A DNA stretch of 51,851 nt from assembly GCA_943789025.1 (NCBI GenBank), contig CALSSN010000022.1, positions 1 through 51,851 of the forward strand. The letters are read 5' to 3'. The stretch's first letter is position 1. Each line of letters opens with the position of its first letter. Origin of the DNA: an uncultured Verrucomicrobiales bacterium (GTDB taxonomy: Bacteria > Verrucomicrobiota > Verrucomicrobiia > Verrucomicrobiales > DEV007). The notes below the pieces were generated by a model. That model saw nothing but the letters and a program-made list of their open reading frames with translations, was not told the origin of the DNA and did not search any database. Both the position numbers and the translations under genes were made by a program. Below, piece by piece: positions 46,841 to 51,851 of the stretch.

Positions 46841-47665
46841 ATGGATAAATTGGAAGCCCGCTTTGGAAGATTCGCCATGCCTGGAATTCTCAAGGTGGTG
46901 GCAGGATTTCAGGTGCTCGTCTATGTGCTCGTGGCCTTTACTTCGAGCAGCGGTGGGGTCGTTGAATCAAGCTTCTACGACCTGCTCACCCTTGAGCGTT
47001 CGGCGGTGCTCTCAGGACAGGTCTGGAGGCTTGTGACCTTCATCTTCCTCCCGATCAATACCAACCCGCTCTGGGTCCTTATTTCCGCTCTTTTCCTTGT
47101 CTTTATCAACAACGCAATCGAAGGAGAATGGGGGGCCTTCAAGTTGAACGCATTCGTCTTTTTCGGAATGTTCTGTGTGGCCTTTGGCGTGATGTTTCTG
47201 GGTGGATGGCCGACCGGAATCTACCTTTTTTCCACTTTCATCCTGGCCGCTGCAGTGCTTCACCCCGAGCACGAGATCCTCCTCATGCTGATCATTCCGG
47301 TGAAACTCAAGTGGGTCGGAATCTTCACTTTTGCCACCATGGTGTTAGCATTTCTTGGATCTGCTGGTCCGATCCAGGTTACGATCTTCCTCTCGTTCTT
47401 GAACTTTCTTGTCTTCTTCGGTCCGGAAGCGTGGAGAAACTACAAGCACCGCGGCGAGGTCTCAAAGCGGCGCCAGCGTTTTCATGACGGGCAGCTTGAT
47501 GAGGATGAGGCCTTCCATAGATGCCTCGTTTGCGGAAAGACGGATGTTGGCGATCCCGAAGCCGAGTTTCGCGTAGCCGCGGACGGCGAGGAATACTGTG
47601 CCAAGTGCCTGCCTGGTCAGTCGAGTGAGGCAGAGAAGGCGGGGCAATCGCTTCAGTCAGACTAG
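46841..47665 (+). CDS. Rhomboid-like membrane protein with C-terminal Cys4 motif
   Basis: A 274-residue protein starting MDKLEARFGRFAMPGILKVV, typical of this rhomboid-like subgroup; ATG 46832 and a TTG at 46820 are alternatives. It has about six membrane helices, e.g. AGFQVLVYVLVAF, LWVLISALFLVFINNAIEGE, FVFFGMFCVAFGVMFLGG, FILAAAVL, TFATMVLAFLGSAG and VTIFLSFLNFLVFFG. The GxSx and catalytic His of active rhomboids are not visible (SGQVWRLVTFIFLP aligns with the W-R motif only), so it is probably not a protease. The cytoplasmic end has CLVCGKTDVGDPEAEF then EEYCAKCLPG, a CxxC...CxxC zinc-ribbon-like pair. Confidence 0.75.
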   Translation: MDKLEARFGRFAMPGILKVVAGFQVLVYVLVAFTSSSGGVVESSFYDLLTLERSAVLSGQVWRLVTFIFLPINTNPLWVLISALFLVFINNAIEGEWGAFKLNAFVFFGMFCVAFGVMFLGGWPTGIYLFSTFILAAAVLHPEHEILLMLIIPVKLKWVGIFTFATMVLAFLGSAGPIQVTIFLSFLNFLVFFGPEAWRNYKHRGEVSKRRQRFHDGQLDEDEAFHRCLVCGKTDVGDPEAEFRVAADGEEYCAKCLPGQSSEAEKAGQSLQSD

Positions 47666-48216
47666 GCGGAGACTAGCGGGTTTTTTGGGTGCTTGTCTTG
47701 GAAAAAGAAGTTTCCCGCGGGCGTCCTTTCGAAACTTTATCAGGATGCCACCCCCGGTGGCTACTTTACCCGCGGTTTCCGGCGATGGACGGCGAGCTCG
47801 CTGCGGGCGTTTCGGGCGTGACTGATGATGCTGGAAGCAGGGCTTTGCCTGCCTTTTGCCACCATGACCCGTGCGATGGAACTCCACAGTAACTCGCGGC
47901 GGAGTATGGGTGGGCGCATTGGAGTGAATCTTGGCGATCAGCCCAGCAGAGAGGACTGGTCATCCAAGTGGCGCAGAAGCTTTCGGAACGCGGTGGAGCA
48001 ATTGATTAGACCTTCCCTGGCAAAAAGACCAGGTTGATAGCATTCTTATTGAATGCAAAGGACGTTCCACCCGTCAAAAAAGAGGGACAGAATGCCATGA
48101 TAGATTGGAAGGTAGGTAAACGTGAAGAAGACGCCCGCAGGTTTGTGGGGGCGAACGAAGATGATAGTGCTTTCCGCAGGGGTGGGCGCTGGGCATATAA
48201 CCGGCTCTGAAAACTT
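47666..48216. other. Intergenic region before ABC exporter
   Basis: About 550 bases with no convincing gene. Weak candidates are a 67-codon ORF at 47689-47892 (GTG start, e.g. EKEVSRGRPFETLSGC) and a 37-codon ORF at 48097-48210 (MIDWKVGKREEDARRFVGAN, then EDDSAFRRGG...). The latter ends 7 bases before the exporter start and is polar and plausible, but neither has a recognised family. The same span also reads KKKFPAGVLSKLYQDATPGG in another frame, so a decayed gene is possible. Confidence 0.3.
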
Positions 48217-50001
48217 TTGCTGAAACGAGCGCTCAACTATTTTCGAGGTTTCTGGCGGCAGATTGTCGGCGGGATGCTCCTGCTTATCGCTGTCGCGGCT
48301 TTCGAGATTGCGCTGCCGTGGCCGATTAAGTGGTTGGTCGACTCCGTTTTCGGGACGCAGGTGCCATCGCAATTGATCGCATGGCTGCCCGGCTTCGAAG
48401 AGGGAGGGGCTCAGGTTCAGGCAGTGACTTCCATTGCCATCTTGATCGTGGCTCTCGGCGTGCTGCACAAAGGCCTCAGCATGTGGAGTCAATTTCTCTT
48501 CATCGGAGTCGGCAACCGGATCGTCCAAGGCCTGCGCATCAGGACCCTCGAATATCTCAACCAGCTTCCCATGGCTTACCACGATCGCTCCAAAGTAGGG
48601 GATCTGATCTACCGAGCTTGCTTCGATACCTATGCTCTCCAGACGCTTCTCTCGCAGGTCATGGTTCCGGTGTTTTCCGGATCCTGTGTGGCCGTGGGGG
48701 TGGTGATTGTCATGCTCAAAATCGATATTGCTCTGACTTTGGTCACGGTAGCAGCAGCGCCTTTTTTTTGGATGAACTTGAAGCGCTTCAAGAACCGCAT
48801 CGAGGAACGCTCGAAACGTTTTCATGAGAGTGAGAGCGCGATCTCATCGCAGGTCCAAGAGTCGCTGAGTCTGATTCGTGTGATTCAGGCCTTCACGCTG
48901 GAATCGTCCAGCAACGCGCGCCTGACCGATCAAGTTGGCGTCAGCGTGCGGGAGAATATGCGAAAATCGATCACTGAGCTGGGGTTTCTCTTTGTCATGG
49001 GAATTGTCATGAGCGTGGCGACTGCTGCGGTCGTATGGCTCGGGGCTCGCGGTGTCATCGAGGGGCGAATCTTGATAGGAGAAGTTCTCGTTTTCCTTGC
49101 CTACCTCGGGACCCTCTGCCAACCGATTAACGCCTTCAGTCAGGGGGCCAGCGCTTACCACTCGGCGGCGGCTCAGTTGAAGCGGGTCTTTGAGGTACTC
49201 GACGAGCCATGCACGATTGAGGATACTCCAGATGCAATTGCCCCGAAAAGCGTGCAGGGGGCTCTCTCTTTCTCGGGAGTCTCCTTCGCCTACGAACCGG
49301 ACCGGCCGGTGTTGCAGAATCTGAATTTGGAAATCAAGGCTGGTGAGGTTTTTGCTTTGGTGGGGAAGACAGGATCGGGTAAGTCGACCCTGGCAAAGCT
49401 CATTCTTCGTTTTTATGACCCTGACCACGGCACCATCCTTCTGGACGGCAAGGATCTTCGTTCGCTGAAGATGTCCTGGCTCCGGCAGCAGGTGAGTATT
49501 GTTTTTCAAGAACCTATTCTTTTTTCTGCAACGATTGCAGAAAACATCGGATTCGGAAAGGCTGGGGCGACTCGCGAGAAAATCGAGGCTTCGGCACGTC
49601 GCGCCCAGGCGCACGAGTTCATCATGAAGCTGCCAGAAAGATACGACACTCTGCTTGGAGAGCGGGGGGTGAACTTATCCGGAGGACAAAGACAGCGCTT
49701 GTCTATTGCGCGGGCTTTTCTGAAGGATGCACCGGTTCTGATTCTCGACGAGCCGACTTCCGCGATTGATGTGGAGACGGAGAAGGAACTTCTTGGCGCG
49801 ATGAGGGCCCTGATGAGGGGCCGGACGGTTCTCATGATCGCGCATCGCTTGTCCACCATCAGGGAGGCGGATAGAATCGGGGTCATTAGTGATGGGCTAC
49901 TTGTTGAGGAGGGGACCCACGAACAGTTATTGGAGGCACGGGGCGCCTACTGGAAGTTGCAGGAAGTTCAGGCTGCGGATCACGGCCGGGGCTCACTCTG
50001 A
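48217..50001 (+). CDS. ABC exporter (fused membrane and ATPase domains)
   Basis: A 594-residue half-transporter from a TTG start (MLKRALNYFRGFWRQIVGG). About six helices form the membrane domain, from QIVGGMLLLIAVAAFEIALP to AYLGTLCQPINAFSQGA. The ATPase domain has Walker A VGKTGSGKSTLAKLILRF (about 385), Q-loop FQEPILFSATIAENIGFG, signature LSGGQRQRLSIARAFLKDAP, Walker B VLILDEPTSAID and H-loop IAHRLSTI. This is the MsbA/McjD-type B-family exporter, acting as a homodimer. The substrate may be lipid, peptide or drug; nothing nearby decides it. Confidence 0.93.
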   Translation: MLKRALNYFRGFWRQIVGGMLLLIAVAAFEIALPWPIKWLVDSVFGTQVPSQLIAWLPGFEEGGAQVQAVTSIAILIVALGVLHKGLSMWSQFLFIGVGNRIVQGLRIRTLEYLNQLPMAYHDRSKVGDLIYRACFDTYALQTLLSQVMVPVFSGSCVAVGVVIVMLKIDIALTLVTVAAAPFFWMNLKRFKNRIEERSKRFHESESAISSQVQESLSLIRVIQAFTLESSSNARLTDQVGVSVRENMRKSITELGFLFVMGIVMSVATAAVVWLGARGVIEGRILIGEVLVFLAYLGTLCQPINAFSQGASAYHSAAAQLKRVFEVLDEPCTIEDTPDAIAPKSVQGALSFSGVSFAYEPDRPVLQNLNLEIKAGEVFALVGKTGSGKSTLAKLILRFYDPDHGTILLDGKDLRSLKMSWLRQQVSIVFQEPILFSATIAENIGFGKAGATREKIEASARRAQAHEFIMKLPERYDTLLGERGVNLSGGQRQRLSIARAFLKDAPVLILDEPTSAIDVETEKELLGAMRALMRGRTVLMIAHRLSTIREADRIGVISDGLLVEEGTHEQLLEARGAYWKLQEVQAADHGRGSL

Positions 50002-50111
50002 GCAGTCGGAGTGACCGGGAATTCGGGAGTTGTTATGCCTGGAAAGGCAAGCAAAAACTTTCCTTGATTTCCTCTTGTTGCTGGGCCCTGAGACTCTAGA
50101 ATCTCGAAGTT

Positions 50112-51851
50112 ATGGACATGATTTTAGCCATTCTTAAGATCCTGGGAAGCCTCGGTGTTTTCCTCTACGGGATGAAGGTCATGTGCGAGGGCATCCAGCG
50201 CTGCGCAGGTGATCGGATGCGGAGGATCATGGCCACTATGACCCACAACCGTTTCGCCGGGGTCCTTACCGGTCTGGTCACAACCGGTCTCCTCCAATCT
50301 TCGTCAGCCACCACCGTGATGGTGGTCAGCTTTGTCAATGCCGGTCTCCTCACCCTGGTGGAATCAATCGGAATTATTATGGGAGCCAACCTTGGCACTA
50401 CCCTGACGGCATGGATCATCGCAACAGTCGGCAAGTTCAGCGTTGCCAAGGTAGCACTTCCGATCATCGGCATTGGCCTGCCTCTTTTCTTCATAGGGAA
50501 GGATCGCTTCAAGAGTATGGGGGAGTCGCTGATTGGCTTTGGCCTTCTGTTCTTCGGTCTCGGCCTGCTCAAAGACTCGGTTCCCGACGTGAAGGGAATG
50601 CTCGCGAGCGATGACATGTCGGTGGTGGCCCGGGCCGAATCGGTGCTCCATTTCATCAAAGGTCTCGGAGGATACGGCTACGGGTCGCTTCTTGTTTTTC
50701 TCGCCCTTGGGGTGCTCCTCACTCTGGTCGTTCAGTCCTCCTCGGCGGCGATGGCGATCACGGTGACTCTGGCCATGGCCGGGTGGATCGGGTTTTACGA
50801 GTCGGCTGCCATTGTGCTTGGGGAAAACATAGGGACGACGGTGACTGCTTGGTTGGCCTCGCTGGGAGCGAACGTGCATGCCCGCCGCGCTGCCCGTGCC
50901 CATCTTCTCTTCAACGTGATCGGCGTCTGCTGGATGCTGCTCGTTTTTTATTGGTTCGCTGACTGGGTGCAGACCATTGCAGACGTCCTGCCGGATTCGG
51001 TGCGGACGGCAAAGCACAACACCGACATCGGCTTTGATCTCGCCATTTTTCACTCGCTGTTCAATCTCATCAACATCTGCCTCCTTGTGGGTTTTGTGGG
51101 CCCACTTGCCGCTCTGGTAACGCGATGGGTAAAGGAACCGCCACCTAAGGGGAGAAGGCGATTTAAGTTCATTTCCCAGAACATGCTCGATGTAGGTGAA
51201 CTCAACATGCCTGAAGCCGAAGAGGCGACTCGCGAACTGGCGGCGCTGACATCTGAGATGTTGGAAGGCTACGGCAAGGTCTTTGCGAACCCGGACCGGG
51301 ATCTTTCTGCTGAGGTGATCCATTTGAAGAAACTTGAGGATGATGCCGATGTTCTGACGCATGATATTACCGAATACCTGGTCCGTTGCTCGACGGCTGA
51401 ACTCAATCGTGGGAGCGCGCATGTGGTGGCCAGTACTCTGCGGATTGTGTCAGAGCTTGAGGAGATTTCGGATGGGCTTTATCGACTGATCAACCTGACC
51501 GAGCGCAAGTACTCGAAGAACCGCGAATTCACTGATGAGGCGACTACTGGAGTGCGGGAATTGGCAGAACTGGTCAAAGGAATGGTAGATAACTATAACA
51601 GCTGGATTTTTGGCCCGGTCGACAAGGCAAAGATTGAGAAAATGGGAGAGATTGAGAAGCGCGCAAGCAAGCGACGTCGCCAGCTCAACAAAGCGGCGAT
51701 GAAAAGGATCCAGGCGGGTGGCGAGGTGCAGAGCGAAATGCTCACCATCGACATGAATAACAATCTGGAGTCGATCGCCAACAATGCCAAGAATGTGGTA
51801 GAGATCGCGTACTACGGGCAGCATCCTGAGGAGATGTCCGATATCTTTGAC
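50112..51851 (+). CDS. Na/phosphate cotransporter family protein (NptA/YjbB type), 3' end cut off
   Basis: At least 580 residues are visible; the frame is open to the window edge. It begins MDMILAILKILGSLGVFLYG. The two inverted repeats each carry the QSSS motif: TGLLQSSSATTVMVVSFVNA (about residue 62) and LVVQSSSAAMAITVTLA (about 210), with MGANLGTTLTAW and LGENIGTTVTAW following. The C-terminal part (about 350 on) is a PhoU-like helical domain (LKKLEDDADVLTHDITEYLV; GVRELAELVKGMVDN). It probably imports or exports phosphate with sodium. The single frame from 50112 has no break. Confidence 0.93.
   Translation, partial: MDMILAILKILGSLGVFLYGMKVMCEGIQRCAGDRMRRIMATMTHNRFAGVLTGLVTTGLLQSSSATTVMVVSFVNAGLLTLVESIGIIMGANLGTTLTAWIIATVGKFSVAKVALPIIGIGLPLFFIGKDRFKSMGESLIGFGLLFFGLGLLKDSVPDVKGMLASDDMSVVARAESVLHFIKGLGGYGYGSLLVFLALGVLLTLVVQSSSAAMAITVTLAMAGWIGFYESAAIVLGENIGTTVTAWLASLGANVHARRAARAHLLFNVIGVCWMLLVFYWFADWVQTIADVLPDSVRTAKHNTDIGFDLAIFHSLFNLINICLLVGFVGPLAALVTRWVKEPPPKGRRRFKFISQNMLDVGELNMPEAEEATRELAALTSEMLEGYGKVFANPDRDLSAEVIHLKKLEDDADVLTHDITEYLVRCSTAELNRGSAHVVASTLRIVSELEEISDGLYRLINLTERKYSKNREFTDEATTGVRELAELVKGMVDNYNSWIFGPVDKAKIEKMGEIEKRASKRRRQLNKAAMKRIQAGGEVQSEMLTIDMNNNLESIANNAKNVVEIAYYGQHPEEMSDIFD

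Overview
The window looks like a chromosomal contig of a free-living heterotrophic bacterium, most likely a member of Verrucomicrobiota. This is an inference from gene content: a DUF1080 (3-keto-disaccharide hydrolase) protein, a tiny PEP-CTERM-like protein, an orphan EboE, a proline/lysine/threonine-rich one-pass membrane protein of a kind I associate with Verrucomicrobiota, and a threonyl-tRNA synthetase without a TGS domain. The DNA is GC-rich. Nothing suggests a phage or a large conjugative element. Mobile DNA is limited to transposase relics and small palindromic repeats.

Layout. 0-5.6 kb: start of a small membrane protein and a secreted 505-aa protein (-), an MTH1-like Nudix hydrolase between two 93-bp direct repeats, eboE (-), an L,D-transpeptidase, a CPXCG zinc-ribbon protein and a VOC protein (-). 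5.8-12.8 kb: acetyl-CoA synthetase, the PEP-CTERM-like protein (-), DUF1080 protein, a serine hydrolase with no normal start codon, YjbQ, a DUF1232 protein (-) and a ROK kinase. 13.0-20.1 kb: rpsB-tsf, the Pro-rich membrane protein, corA (-), thioredoxin, a MITE-like repeat, a GYF+PH-domain protein (-), YbjN (-) and tRNA-Pro (-). 20.2-29.4 kb: thrS-infC, a HAD phosphatase, a lipoprotein, trpC, a spermidine-synthase-like protein, aroE, a small coupled gene, argF and rlmN. 29.6-34.5 kb: hslO, mgtE, trmD and prfB (-), with recO divergent. 34.6-38.5 kb: a TPR protein and valS. 38.5-41.7 kb: an accessory patch with an acetylxylan-esterase-like gene between IS1182-type relics, one of which is split by the second MITE copy. 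41.9-51.9 kb: katG (-), a decayed region, gcvT-gcvH (-), a rhomboid-like membrane protein, an ABC exporter and a Na/Pi cotransporter running off the end.

Functional picture. Much of the window is translation machinery (rpsB, tsf, thrS, infC, valS, prfB, trmD, rlmN, tRNA-Pro), plus amino-acid biosynthesis (trpC, aroE, argF), one-carbon metabolism (gcvT, gcvH), redox and stress defence (trx, hslO, katG, mutT-like) and Mg/phosphate transport. Two classical translational control devices are visible: the +1 programmed frameshift of prfB and a non-canonical AUA start of infC behind a strong Shine-Dalgarno.

The main oddity is a run of interrupted reading frames between 9.6 and 20.5 kb (serine hydrolase, Pro-rich protein x2, corA x2, thioredoxin, GYF/PH protein x3, thrS). 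Every one is repaired by removing one nucleotide. Because thrS, trx and corA are otherwise well preserved, I suspect single-base insertion errors in the assembly, but mutation or recoding is not excluded by sequence alone. Where a gene is frameshifted, its length is given after correction.
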